A DNA stretch of 64,000 bases from Orbilia blumenaviensis (lineage: Eukaryota > Ascomycota > Orbiliomycetes > Orbiliales > Orbiliaceae): contig JAVHNS010000002.1 of assembly GCA_036872755.1 (NCBI GenBank), forward strand, positions 2,666,001 through 2,730,000, read 5' to 3'. Position 1 is the stretch's first letter. Every line of letters begins with the position of its first letter. The position numbers and the translations under genes are program-made. Of this stretch, positions 39,222 to 52,628 are shown piece by piece. The notes under the pieces were generated by a model. The model had not been told where the DNA came from and ran no database searches. It saw nothing but the letters and a program-made list of their open reading frames with translations.

Positions 39222-41280
39222 TCACAACTTCTGGGCGAACGCAAATGTTAGGCCGAAGCAGGCATTTAGGACCTCACATTCGTGCTTTATAGCCTTGTTC
39301 TGCCACCATAAATGGTCACCACTAGGGCCGCTCATGATGGGGTTGAAGCCTCTGTAGAGTTCCTCATAGAAATGTCTCCCAACGAGAACCATAACTCTTG
39401 CTGCATCTGGATCAGGTCCTTGTCCGCGAGCTATATTCTTCAGCTTCGGATTGAATGATGCGGGAAGTGCAATTCTGCTTCTTTTGACATTATCAAATCC
39501 AGTCTCTTGGAGGAATCCGAGAACATCATCTGAAGGTTTTATGGTGTAGCTATCTTCCAACATTTCACGTACAATCCTAGCCTCGAGCCATTCGCGAAGG
39601 AGCTCGCCCTGTTTTGTCAGCACTGGATCAACAATTTGAAGTTCGATCCAACCGCCAGGTCGGAGAACGCGGTTGCATTCTCGGAGTATGGGGACCCATT
39701 CGGAAAGGCGAAGGATCCTGGGAAACGATTTTGTGGAAATGACATCAAAATAATTGTCTGGGAAAGGTAAGGGAGAATTTGGCTGTGGCGTAAAGAGTGC
39801 GTGGTGATTAAGCGGCGCCGACCATTGACAGGGCGGGTTGGAAATATCCTGAGAAGATACAGAGTAGACGGTGACGTTGGGATACTTGGCGGCGAGGACC
39901 CAGCCATCGGCTGCAAATAAATATCAGTAATTAAGTTAGGGACCAAAGGACTTTGTGTGATCTTACCAGCAGAACCATGAAGATGCAATAATCGTCTTCC
40001 ATCTGTAACGTGTGCATCCAGAAGGTACTCGTGTGCGTCACTTTGAAGGGATTTCCCGAATGTCAACCATTCAGCAGCCACCAATGCCCAAAGCCTTTGC
40101 TCAAACGCGACCTCCTGCAGCATGGCATTATCTGAATCCTGAGCGCCGCTACCCCAATCCTCACTTAGCCGCTTAAACATTATTTTCAGGCCGGCATTTT
40201 CCATTTTTTGCAACGCGGCCTGGAAGCTGCTTCTTCCGTGAATAGAAGGTGGCGCTTTCTCGCTCATACTCCTGCTCGCAGACCTCATTGACGACGGTGG
40301 CTTGCTGTCTAAGCTTGGCTGATATTGATAGCCAAGAGTATCATATGAAGGCAGGCCTGCAGATGTAGGCGTGGTCCCAATATTGGTCATATAAGGCGTT
40401 GGCCGCTGGGGCTGATATTGATATTGGGTCTGGATTGGCTGGGGTACTGGATGCATGCGATCCCGAGTGCCGGGCCTGAATTTATAATTTGTCTCATGTT
40501 CCGCGATATAGAATGACTGGAGCGAGTGATCAATGGTTTCGATTTGTGATTGATTTGAGTCACTTCCAGTTCCCATGGATGCGATCCTTCCAGATCTTGG
40601 TGACGAGGGTGAGATCTCATCGTAGTTGCTGGGTCGCAGATTGAAATCCGATGCAATCCTTTGATTCGTAGCGGGGAATTGGCGGGTGCGCTGGATGGTT
40701 GGGCCTTCTACAGCTGGTAGAGTATTATAACATTAATATAAATTAAGACACATAGTTAAGACTGATATAATGCGGCTAACTTACTATCCGGGGTTGGCGG
40801 TACTGGTACGCTGGGTGGTGGCATAGGAGGTTGCCGCGAAATATCATACTCCGAGGAAGGAGGTGTATTCTGTGTATAGACATGCCCGTTGTTGGTCGGC
40901 TTTGGTAGCTGTAGCGAAGCGGTGTCTAGTGCAAGCAAGCTAATCTTTGGCTCTGGCACGATATTTTCCCCTTCGCCTGTCGAGATCGAGCTCTTCTTCT
41001 CATGTGGCACATCCTTAGATTTGCCGCCCCCAAAAAAGCCGAATCGGCTTTTAGGTTTCTGTGATATTATGCTTGGTGCCGCCTGTTTTTGGCTTCCTAC
41101 ACTTGACGATGCCGTAGACGATGGCTTCTTATTCGAACTAGGAGTCGGCGACGAAGAGCGCTCACTCGAATTGTTGGTAAAGACGGACCCCTCTCTCTCC
41201 GCAGCTTTCCTATTTTTCCGTTGACCCACAGTTTCCTTGTCTCGAGGATCGCCATACTCAAAACCAATTGTACCGAACAT
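39222..41280 (-). CDS. SAM-dependent methyltransferase-fold protein with long disordered N-terminus
   Basis: Exons on the minus strand: 40785-41280, 39967-40713 and 39222-39910, giving 643 residues. The start is the ATG of MFGTIGFEYGD; the frame upstream has no earlier ATG. Residues 1-300 are low-complexity, rich in Ser, Pro, Gln and Lys (SSTASSSVGSQKQ, PPMPPPSVPVPPTPD). The C-terminal 280 residues carry a class I methyltransferase pattern: LLHLHGSAADGWVLAA at the motif I position, FPDNYFDVISTKSF, and RECNRVLRPGGWIEL, the usual motif around strand 5. Motif I lacks the typical GxGxG spacing, so activity is uncertain. Fungal relatives include UMTA/LaeA-like methyltransferases; a closer assignment is not possible by eye. 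Confidence 0.78.
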
Positions 41281-42534
41281 AGCGAATTGCGACGGAGGGT
41301 TCAAACGTGGAGAAAGGCCCTTAGAGAATGGTGCAAGGGACTACGGTGTTTAAAACACCAGAACTCGTCTGCAGAGATATCCTCCCCGTGATATTGACAG
41401 AATTCGGAGGGGTTTAATTGAAGCCTGCGTTGTAACGTTGTGGATTCCGAGAGTCTGGTCCAATCTTAAGCCTAGAAGCTGATATGATAGTAGCCCCAAA
41501 ATCCGGTTCTAAGAGGGGAATATATCGGAAAATCAAATCCCACACTTGCGAACAAGAGTTTAGTTCAGATTTTCCTTTCTTCTGACGTGCTCGGAAAATA
41601 TGAAAGCACCTTCTTGTTTTTTTTTTTTTTTTGTCTCTCTTTCTTTCTTGACGCCGTTGAGAAAAGAAGAAAAAAAAATCTTGGGGGCCGTTGACTGCGT
41701 GTGCTATGTATGCACGTCCTAGGTGTGGTTCCTTTCTTTTCCTCTTTTCGAAATCCGGGCTATGACATCGACGACAATGCATGCATATGAGGCTTCTCAG
41801 GCGTCGTGGGTGTTTGGAGTGGTTCGGGGTTGGCCTTAGCTAAGAAATTCTTGTAAGTGGGCCTCGGTCGAAGATGCCAGGCAACCGACCTGGATAAGAT
41901 TCAGGGCAGGGACTTAACCGGGCAGACCCTCGAGCGTAGGAAGCAGCGATGCGACGAGGTTTATAGAAAAAGAGGGAAGGAGAGGATAATACGGACTTCT
42001 AGGGCTTCGAGGTATTCTTGCAAACGTTGCAAACACCCTCTACTACACCCTGCAGGCCTGGGGATCAACTATAAGAATTAAACTAGAGGCAGGTGAGAGG
42101 ATCAAAAGCTGAAAGAAATTGTCCAGGTCGGGAGGACGAGATAATTAAACAAAGCTGGCTCCGCTAGGCCTTAGCTTTCGACACGATCTAGACGACCTTG
42201 AAGGCCCTGTAAATTAGTGCGCGCAATGAAAATCAGGCATGCGACGTGGTTCAGGTCCTCAGGGTACACAAGCAGCGACTAAAGGGCCTTCTTTGAGGAA
42301 CGATCCAGCGCAGGCAAATGGTCCAATTATATTGCTGTGGGTTGGTGCTGAAGTCACGGACAGGGTGCGGGCCGCCCGATTTGGTGCTAATCGATGGAAT
42401 CAAAGTCGAATCAGAACCGGCCGGCTTCAAGCTTGCTGAGGTTGTGCAATCGTACACAACTTCTATGTAGTCTGCTTAGGATAGACTATGGTTCCCGTCC
42501 GGCAGGGCTATCCATATACTTATGATTTTAACCC

Positions 42535-42560
42535 TTTTTTTTTTTTTTTTTTTTTTTTTT
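42535..42560 (+). repeat. poly-T tract (26 bases)
   Basis: An uninterrupted T run in intergenic DNA. Confidence 0.9.
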
Positions 42561-44308
42561 CTTTGAGAAGGGCTGTGTAGTATGCCTTAAGCAGCGTACT
42601 CTATGTACAGTCTTTGTGTGTATGGACGGACGGTTAGAAATTTCGAAAATGGCTCCTGGGCTCCCTGTCCCGACTGCTTCATGATATATTTTTTGACACA
42701 CTAGAATGGAGTAATTATGGGATTTTGTACTCCTGGCTTCCGCATCACGCATCTCTCCTACTGATTTCAAGGAATGATCAACTGCTGCACTTGGAGGGGC
42801 ATATTTGCATTTAGGCCTGTTTCTTGTATGTGTCTAAGTATGGATGTCTGGCTATGTAGCGGCCGCACAGATGTACTCGGGATATTACACAAAGGCCACC
42901 AGGCTTTCGAAGTCGCATTTAGTGGCGTCGCCTAGCTGACGACTTCGAACAACTTGTTCCCACAACTAATTGCAACCAAGAAGCCTTACACCCCGTTTCG
43001 TGAGCTCAGCATTACGGAATATGGGTACCTAGCATCAAAGTTCCGTGTTTGGAACTCTTGTTGTACCCAAAATACCTGCTCGGGGGTCTCGTCTGTCTCG
43101 TCGTTTTCAAGATGTTAATATTAACTTGCAACTTCATAGTAGTTTATTTGAGACGAACACAGAGTGGTTGCTACCAACAGCGCCCAGGTCCTCCCGCAAC
43201 CGATATCGCTGTTTGGCTAGCATGCATGTTGGTTCCTAGAACACATATCTGAGCCCGCCAACATCTGCAAACCCAGCAGTCAGATCCAGCTGTCAAATAC
43301 AGTCGTTCTTGTTTCTGGCATCAGTACGTGAGATCCTAGGACCAGTCTTTCTTGAAGAGTTAAGTCAAAAACGGATCTTCGCTGACCGGTCATGTGTCGG
43401 GGCGCCAGCATCGAATATCAAACATCCAAATGCCCTTAACGGGCGAGAGAGTCGAGAAGCATGCTCAGGTATGTATGCTAGCAACTAGCACTATAGTGCG
43501 GCGCAGCAACCGAAACGCTGTTCATAGCATGGGATGCTGACCTTACTCTGTCTCGACGGCCTTCTTTGAGAGATTTTGAGGCCGACAGTTACATGGACGT
43601 TAATGAGTTACGTCCCAAAGAAGGGTTCGGAGACGGCATCAACTATATCGATTCTTTGTTATAGTTAGAGAGATTCCGATGTTGCCGTGAAACAAAAGCC
43701 GTGGGCGGGGTATCTATAAATTATCAATATTAAGATAGACCAAAACGTGGTAGACCCAGTCGTATTAGTGATACCAGGCGCTTCCCAATATAACAACCTT
43801 TTGGTCCATAATTATAATTTCGGAAGGATAGACCCTTTTGAGAACCTTTGTCTGTCATGTTATCGGCTCCCGTCTCGTTTGAGGCAGGAGGTTATAATCT
43901 GAGGCTTACATACATGGACATAACTAGCATGGAAATGAATATGTCTTGGTCCCTTCGCCAGTCAAACGAGATTTCAAGGATATGGTCGTGGGTAATACGC
44001 ATTGAGATCCAAGAACGGGCTGCGATGTAAGGGAATTCCTTGAAGTTCAGGTATCGAAATCCCGTGTTGATACTGGTCAAACTAGAACTATGGCCAGGAG
44101 AACATGTCCTTCCCGAAACCCTAGACCTGCCGGCATGCCCAGGCCGAGGCTGCAACCAACCAGTCGATCGCGAGTTGACCGAGGTATTGGGCGTCCACAT
44201 ACCACACAAACAACTGTCAAGATTACAGCGCGACTCATCCGTGTAAAAACTATATTCATACAGCCAGAAACATCCCAAACCTGCATGGGGAGATCGTTAT
44301 TGATTGGA

Positions 44309-44343
44309 ATTTTTTAATTTTTAATTTTTAATTTTTTTTTTTT
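44309..44343 (+). repeat. TTTTTAA tandem repeat
   Basis: About four near-perfect units of TTTTTAA run into a T tract, in intergenic DNA. Confidence 0.8.
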
Positions 44344-46324
44344 GCATTTCTGGATTTTCATGAACCGTTGCGTTCTCGGTCTGGGTCCCGGCCTTGCCGC
44401 CATGCCTCTGCTCCAATAATGGGGCATTGTTGATTCCTGAAGAGAAGACCCACAACCCTTACATCGAATATTGGTAATACTTCCTCCTGCGATCTAGTTA
44501 TGAAGGGGGTAAAGCATGCTAGCAGATGTTTCCCGCCTTTCGTTTATTTCAGGTCAAAACGTCGGAGGGAAGCAAGGGCGTTGCTCGCATGGTTCGCGGT
44601 ACCCAAGTTAACATCGCCGTATGGAGGGGCCAAACGAAAGTTTATTGGGGAAAAATTACTGATTATGATCCGAGAATCGGGCAGTTTCTGACGGTTGTCG
44701 GCGGGTTCTGATATCATATTTTTGTGGGTCCAGGTGAGGAGCCTAGCGATGGCTTTAACTTATCTTGCTTATCGCCCAGTACAGATGCGGCGGCACCCGT
44801 CGACAGTGATAGAGGCGACTGGAGCCTATGGATTTCAATATCAACCGAGTACCAAGCCTTGACAATCTACGTACTTGCATTATCAATGAGGCTTTCTGCA
44901 AATCGTCGATAAAATGGGGAGGGAAAAAAATGGGGGTCTATCACTGTCAAACTTGTGCTGTTCTGGCAGGGTTGTGGCGGGTCCCGCACACAAGAAAAGT
45001 AGCCCGCCCAGAAAGTTATGCATTCCATGCATGCAGATTTATTGCTACAGGCAAAGATGATAGCCCTGGTTCTGTATGATAAGATTTTCCCAAGATGTCG
45101 TCTGCTCGTCTCGCAGAATTTTTAATACCGTCCAGAATCGAATCGCCTCCATTCGAGGGGCAGCTGGAGGATTCGCGGCTGGCATGGGCACCGTTTTGTT
45201 TGATAATCACTTAGCGTCTATAGAGTTATGTACCGCTTCTCCCCTTGATTAGAAGAGTCCCTTGCTTCCCAGGAACAGGAACAGGCCCTTTTTTGCTGGA
45301 CGGAATATGGTTAGTAGCTGAGCTATTACGTTCATATCGCGACGTTATCGAATGGTTGGGGTGGAAAGGGCATGAACAAGTCAAGCTTCCTGCTTCATCT
45401 CGGTTTGGATCTTTCGGCCATTACCTATCCGGCATGTATATGAGCTGGAAGCAGGCAGGCTCCGATCAAAGGCCTAAACCGACGTGGGTAGTGTTCGGCG
45501 GGCTGTCAGATTAGATCCCCCATTGGACTACAAGACTCTGGGCAAAGGTAGCCAGCGGCGTGGGGAGCGACCTAAGACAACGGTGCATGTCCTGCCCTTG
45601 GAAAACGCTTGTGTTCTGTGTATCTTCAAAGTCTGGGCATGGCATGGGGTGGCGAAGTTTCTTTTTCCTGAGATGTCTGTTTAGGTCGAATTCTCTTTTT
45701 TTCTTCTTTTTCGAGTTAACACAGACACTCTCTTCCCAGCACAAACTGCAACCCCTCCATGCACAGGAGAGCAAAAGAAGAAGACAGTACACAGGGACGT
45801 TCTCTATCTGCAAAATAAGAAAAGAAAACAAGAGAAGAAAAGAAAAGAAAAAAAAAAGGCATCCGAGAAAGAGAGAAGCCCTGAGGAGTTTCAATTCGGC
45901 CTCGCGCAGGTTTCCGCTCGAAAGGCGATCGCATGTAAATTTGCTGTCTGAATTGCCTTGTTGAGCCAGTCAAACTGAGACCCGCACGATGGCCCCAGGC
46001 CTTTGGGACGACCGCCCTTGGGCGTTCTATACAAAAAGCTCTCCACCTCCCGCCTAGTAGTCTAGTTTTTTCCGAAGGCCAGGCATTCGATCTCGCGACC
46101 ATTATCTGTTGTCGTCGAATTTACCAATACCGTATCTTGTTTTTGTCATACATCTTTCCGTCGCCGGTATCAATTTTTCATACCACATTTATATCAGATC
46201 TCAGATCAAAACGTGCGTCGAGATATAAAAAGATCGGAAAGCTTCTCGAATTGGCTCGCTAAATAGGTATAATACGACACTTCAACACAGAGTCGACAAG
46301 ACTTCTCAATATTGATCGATAGAT

Positions 46325-48357
46325 ATGGAAGCTATCAGAAGATGGGTGGAGAGAGTCGACAATGCTGTCGCTCGGACTCCCTTTGGTCATTATTTCCGCC
46401 TGGAAGGCTCTACTCACGTATGAATATGAAATCCGAGTCCGCATTTCAGTTGGTTTCAGCAACTGATTTTAGACTGTCATGTTATAGCCGAAAGCCCGAC
46501 CAGGTGCCCGATTTCTTAATGAACTCCGCGCCGGAATTACAATCTTCTTCAGTAAGTAATAGTTGCGTGGACCTTGTTATAATCATGAGCCAGTGTGGCC
46601 ATGATATATTGATACACGGTATCGGGTCGTTATATATCTAACCTTTTTTCTCGCAGCCATGGCATACATTATCTCTGTGAATGCTACAATTATCACCCAG
46701 TCTGGAGGTAACTGCACATGCAATCGTGAAGGCGATGAGTTCTGCGAGAAGTCCGATGAGTACAAACAATGTCTTATCGTTCTCCAGCGCGACTTGATCA
46801 CTGCTACTGCCGCCATTTCCGCCCTTTCAAGTTTCACCATGGGTCTTCTCGCCAACTTGCCAATCGCTCTGGCTCCCGGTATGGGCATTAACGCATATTT
46901 CACCTACCAAGTCGTTGGATACCACGGAACTGGTCCTGTCAGCTATCGTATGGCCATGACTGCGGTTTTCATCGAAGGATTGATCTTTATTGCCCTTTCA
47001 CTTTTCGGTCTCCGTCAATGGCTTGCTCGCGTTATTCCGAACTCGATTAAAATTGCTTGCGGAGCTGGTATCGGTCTTTACCTTTGTTTCATTGGTCTTA
47101 CCAATTCTGCTGGTATTGGTGCCATCAACGGTGCTAAAGCCACTCCTGTTGAATTGGGTGGCTGCCTCCCAGAGTTTAGGAATGAATTTGGGGAATGTAC
47201 CAGTCACAAACTCGGTAACCCGACTATGTGGATTGGCTTCATGTTGGGCTGCCTTCTTACAGCTGTAAGTTGTTGAACCGATCGATATACCGGACATTCT
47301 CTATTTCCGAAGCTAATATATTTCCGGTTAAACAGTTGTTGATGATGTACAAAGTGAAGAGCGCTATGATCATTGGTATTCTTTTGGTTTCGATCTTCTC
47401 CTGGCCACGAGGCACAAACTTCACATTCTTCCCACATGACATCGAAGGCACTGGCGACTTGAAATTTGACTTCTTTAAAAAAGTCGTCAGCTTCCACCCC
47501 ATTCAGACTATTCTCGCGCCTCAGGACTGGAGCCTTTCAGGGGCTGGTGGTCAATTTGCTTTGGGTATGTCCACAAAACGACTCGATCATATTATGAAGT
47601 CAACACTGTCTAACAGAATGCAGCCTTGTTCACTTTCCTCTACGTTGATATCCTCGATGTTACCGGTACTCTCTACTCTATGGTCCGCTTCTGCGGTGTT
47701 GTTGACCCAGAAACCGGCGACTTCGAACGTCAGACCATTGCCTATACCACTGATGCTACCATGATTACTATCGGCTCCCTTCTCGGAACATCCCCAGTAA
47801 CCGCCTTCATCGAGTCTGGCGCTGGTATCGCACAGGGCGCAAAGACCGGTCTCGCCGCCATGTCCGCTGGTGTCTGCTTCTTCATTGCTATTTTCTTCGC
47901 CCCCATCTTCGCCAGTATTCCGCCATGGGCCACGGGAGGTGCACTCATGCTTGTTGGTTGTATGATGATGAAGGCGGTCATGGGTATCAACTGGAACTAT
48001 GCTGGTGACGCGATTCCCGCCTTTGCTACACTCATCTTCATGCCATTCTCCTATTCTATCGCCTATGGTCTTATCGCTGGTATCCTCTGCTACACTGTTC
48101 TTAACGGTGTCGCCTTCCTCCTCAAACTCGTCAGTGGAGGGAGAATCGCACCTGCGGACGAAGACCTCAAGGAGTACTGGACCTACAAACTCCCGGAGAA
48201 CGCTTCGACACCATGGTTCATTAGGGCTCTTCGCGGTGAGAAGAGATTTTGGGAAACACCGGGCAAGGACCAGATCATGGAGCTCAACTCTGTCGCTTCT
48301 GGAAAGGGCGAGTTTGAGCGTCGTGATAGCGGGCATCGTTCGCAACCAAGTCAATAA
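46325..48357 (+). CDS. azgA: AzgA-type purine (hypoxanthine-adenine-guanine) permease
   Basis: A plasma-membrane proton symporter for adenine, guanine and hypoxanthine, by family. Five exons: 46325-46417, 46488-46551, 46657-47264, 47336-47564 and 47624-48357, giving 575 residues, the usual size. The start [20 protein letters not shown] matches the family N-terminus. [20 protein letters not shown] is assembled across intron 2. Other family elements are [45 protein letters not shown] and [22 protein letters not shown]. In exon 5 the acceptor is the second of two close AGs (position 47623), since using the first breaks the frame. The hydrophobic pattern suits 12-14 membrane spans. The tail is polar ([13 protein letters not shown]). 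Nearby genes suggest no special link. Confidence 0.9.
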
Positions 48358-49548
48358 GTCCGCCTTCAGCTACATTTAGCTGTCGCTTCTTCGTTTCGGG
48401 TATTGTTTCAGAACAGTGCTCTCTCGTATGTTTTATTTATTTGTCTGTTTATCTGGACGACCAGCCTTTTGCAGGACTTCAGCAACCCTGGTTAGGTCTA
48501 CTTAACGATTTTCTTTTGTCTATAATTTGCTCTTCTTCTTCTTCAGCATATATTTTAATCACCTTTACCTAGGAGGGGGGAGTATACTGTACCTAAATCA
48601 TGATTACTACCATTTACCATATCACCTCTCCTGTACCCCCTTTGCGGCTTATCTTTTTGTTTTGGCGATGTCTTATACATACCAGGTTTCTTTAGCGTCT
48701 GTTGATTCTGTGCGTAACTTCACGGACATAGATATATCGATACCTATCACTTAAAAAAATACCAATGATCACAAGGTCCCTGAGGCCCGACGGTCAGAAA
48801 TGGCCCCGCAGTCCTAAATGTTCGAGCATCCAACAGTCAATGCCATGAAGCTTCTACACTAAAAACTAACCATCATGATATCATATATGGCTCCATCCAA
48901 TCCACTCTACAAATCAATGTACATGTATGATTGTCTTTGACATAACCCGGATACACCACTAATTCCCAAATTAAGTTCGGTCACAGTCACGCATTCTGCA
49001 CATCATTCTACCTCACCCGCTAGAATTCCTGTCGCCTACTTGAGGAATCTAACGATTCTACAACGCTAAAAAAAAAAAAAAGTTCATTCCGTACCTGCAT
49101 TTGCGAAGGACAGGTACCGCTACGCCTAGTACGTCTGGCGTAACTTTTTTCTTTCTTTTTCCCCCCCCTTGACCTTTGTTTTGGACCCTCCTTCCCGAAG
49201 TTTGTGGATATTAGAAACGAATGAATATGTTAATTAAGCATGTACCAGCATTCCACAATGTCATTTTGTACTGGCGCTAGCACTGTTTGCTGCGGGCGGG
49301 ATCATATCACAGCATACATGGTATCGATAAGCCGTACTACGAAATCTATAGCAATATCACAAGTACGGATGGATATGCATATGTCAGACCACGGCTGTAC
49401 CTGTCAAAGAACCCCCCGAAATCGATAAATGCCCCACCCGCACACTAGAATCGATATAGGCTTCCATAACTGGTCGCCTTGCTTCTTCGCCTCTAGAAAC
49501 ACTCTCGATTGTGATATTGCATATAATCTGTTCCGAAAATTATTATTC

Positions 49549-49575
49549 AAAAAAAAAAAAAAAAAAAAAAAAAAA
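49549..49575 (+). repeat. poly-A tract (27 bases)
   Basis: An uninterrupted A run in intergenic DNA. Confidence 0.9.
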
Positions 49576-52500
49576 GGGAGTTACCTGCCCGAATCTATCC
49601 CCGTGGCTCAACACCAAAACTGTACCATGGTGCATGGGCATCCTGTAGACACCCGGTATTCCACCAACTGATTATGCAGGCGTAAAACGGTATCAAGCTT
49701 CCGGAAATAAAATAAAGTAGATGGAACGATTTGCGATTTAGCTATTCTAAGATCCCAAGGGGAAGAATTATACCGACTCTAAAACGTGAAGCCTCCTGTA
49801 CCCCATATGCATTTTAAGAGTCCACCCAAACCCAACGAACCTTCCACTCTAGCTAGATGACCTCTGATCAAACTTACTGGGGTTTAAAATTTTTCTCGAT
49901 GGACATAAGTACAGACATCTCAGACTGTTTAGAAAATCTGCAGGAGGGAACTTGAATCTGTGTCCTGGGAAGCTTGAAGGGAACATACGGGATCAAAAGC
50001 ACACATTTCCGCCATCCTTCTCCCCTTACATCGCGTTCACGTTTCTTGACGTCCTTCCTTCTTTTAATGCATCGGCTTCTTGCCTCGACACCACGTTTCG
50101 CGCCTCGTTGCATTAATTTTTTAGTCCACGTGCGACAAGCAATGCACCGATGGCGCTGGAGATATATCTGTTAACTTATAAACATAAAAAAGGGGGTAAG
50201 ACACTGCACAGATCCAAAGCAAGCAATGGGATATTGCATATGATGTAGATTTGAATATCGGAATAACACAGAAATCCGATTATGATACTCCTACACTAAG
50301 CACCTCAGGAAGCGCCTTTATCCCCAGTGGCTCCATGAACTTAAAAGAAAGAATAAACAATAATAACTTAATTATAGTTATTTCTTTCCCGAAGGGTGGA
50401 CGGGAAGCTCGTGGGGGGTAAAACGTATTGAAAGCATTTCAGGTCTGCAACCCTTGGAGACGGATACCACGTAGGCCACGAATGAACAACGGGGGCACAA
50501 AGCAAGCGAGTTGTAGGACAAGTGCCCATGATCGATTGGGGCATAATATGATACACCAACATGTGTAGACCATTTTTGCATTACATATAGCGAGCTATAG
50601 CACTAGAGGATGCACGAATTCGGTTGATCAATGGCAACGGCACAAGGATGAGGAGGGAGCCTGGTAGGTCACTATAAAGATTTTAATATGATAATATGAT
50701 AATAATTATTTGTATCTATAGTACACTTACTCTCTGAATTACTCCCGAGAGATAGCAATATTAGAAGTGCTAGAGTGATTAAACGTGCGATAGATGGTTG
50801 CACCCTGTTGTAGTTGCACGCCGCCTGCGTTGGGATTGTTGGTTCTAACGGGACAGAGGAAAGATCAAATGCACACCCAACCAATAATAGTCTGTTCGCA
50901 TCGGAAACTCAGGTTAGGCGATACAGTGTGGGGTTTCATGTAGGGGGGAATGACTTTTCCCTCTTAGACTAGGCCAGCGAGAGAAACAAGCTTATGATAT
51001 GGAATGGACAAGATTATTAGTATCTGCTATTACACGGTAAGTATGAACGGCTCAAGCTTAGCAGGGTTGGCAGCTGCAGCCTGCATATGTCAACAGCATA
51101 CTGGGTGGGCGTATCAGAATGAATTCATAAGGGCTTAAGGGGCCATAGAACTAGTGTTTCTGCCGAAGAGGATATATGGCTAACCAACCAGTTGGCTTAT
51201 TAATTCTAGCACCGTTATACACATGCTGTGCCGTGGGAATACTTCGTTACCTCTTGATCTTGAAGTCCTTAAGCTAATTAACGGAGGAAGAAGAGAAAAA
51301 AGAAAATATATATATATATAACCTTTCCTCGAAAACGTAGATTACCGGGCGTTTCAAGTAAGTCGTTATATGCATATGAGACCTCGCACTAACACCAGTA
51401 CGAGTCTGTATATCGATTCAAGCTCGTGGTAACCTGCTAGCCCAGTTCTACAGATTTGCTCAAAACTCTCCAATTGGCTAGATCCACTTCTGAATATTGT
51501 GACTAGTTTAGTAATTAGTAATCTCCAAGTACTAGAGTCCGAGCACGAGATAGGACTAATTGTACAGATGTCGAATAAATTTGCCAGTGCAAGTTAACTT
51601 TGTCGTCAGGGCCTAGCTATAGGTTCATCGGTGAATGAAGTGCCACGACTATTCATGATAGTCCGCACATGTCATGTACGTCTACGTACAGACGTACAGA
51701 CGTCCATGATTATCTGTCGCGATACATCATGGATCCATGGATAACCGTAAACTTAGGCGTTTAATTCGATCTCGAGAACAGGTGGAAACTGCTTATACCC
51801 GAATCAAATCGAGGCCACCCCAGCCAGTTATTGATATCAGCCCCGCCATATACCGTACCCGCATTTATTTAGGGTTAATGCATTACTGATTTTCCAAACA
51901 ACATTGACGTGTTTCGAGACCCCGATGAAGTGCTCAAAGACAGAAACAACCGTAAGAGAGCGCAGGTCGCTTGTTGGATGTCTTAAGAGAGCGCGGCGCG
52001 AAGCATTCTAAATCGATGCTTGTTTTCGAAATTCCCCTTCACCTGGCCGAGTATTCGATTACAGGGCGTGCCAAAAGTGTGCGCTGTGCGAGTGATCGCA
52101 GTTGTGTTGTGCGGCCAAGTCCTAAAACCCTCTTTTAACGATTCGAAAGATTCGACTGGTCTTGTTGGGATTCGACTCTTTTTATGGCTATTGTGAAAAG
52201 TTGATGACAAAATGAAGCCCACGAGACTAAGATCGCAGTGGGTCCTAATCAGGGAATGAAACGCATGAAGACTCTCGAAAGCACTCATAGACGTTGTGGA
52301 CTCGACAGCTGATTTTCAACCTCATGTCAACACATTTTTGCATCTTTAGCTACCTAATTAGCACATGGCTTGGGCTCCGTAGCCAGATATAAATCCAGAA
52401 AATTCTATGTAAGTATCATAAACAACCTCATTCAGTATTCCATATAGCACCTTTTTGGCGTGAAATCCACGCGGTCAGTCGACATAAAATTTATAAAGCC

Positions 52501-52586
52501 TCCGGGGGTTAAAAATCCAAAATTCAACATGGTGACAACAGACTTGTTCGCTTTGACGTTTGGTGTCTAGACTCGATCCGATTTTG

Positions 52587-52627
<41 letters not shown>
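52587..52627 (+). repeat. poly-A tract (41 bases)
   Basis: The longest homopolymer in the window. It could mark the tail of an old retroposed sequence, but no coding remnant or target-site duplication was recognised next to it. Confidence 0.9.

Positions 52628-52628
<1 letters not shown>

Larger units (their letters stand above)
41281..46324. other. divergent gene-free region between the methyltransferase-like gene and azgA
   Basis: 5 kb between two divergently transcribed genes. It contains a 26-base poly-T tract, a TTTTTAA repeat and purine-rich or pyrimidine-rich stretches (about 45690-45860), but no recognisable gene. The open frames present (up to about 134 codons) overlap antisense frames of similar length and match no family. 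The last 300 bases should hold the azgA promoter and leader. Confidence 0.5.

Noticed and set aside
41857..42081. 74-codon frame with a CKRC motif, considered as a zinc-binding protein
   Set aside because: Only one CxxC pair, no second pair, and no upstream or downstream exon that adds one.
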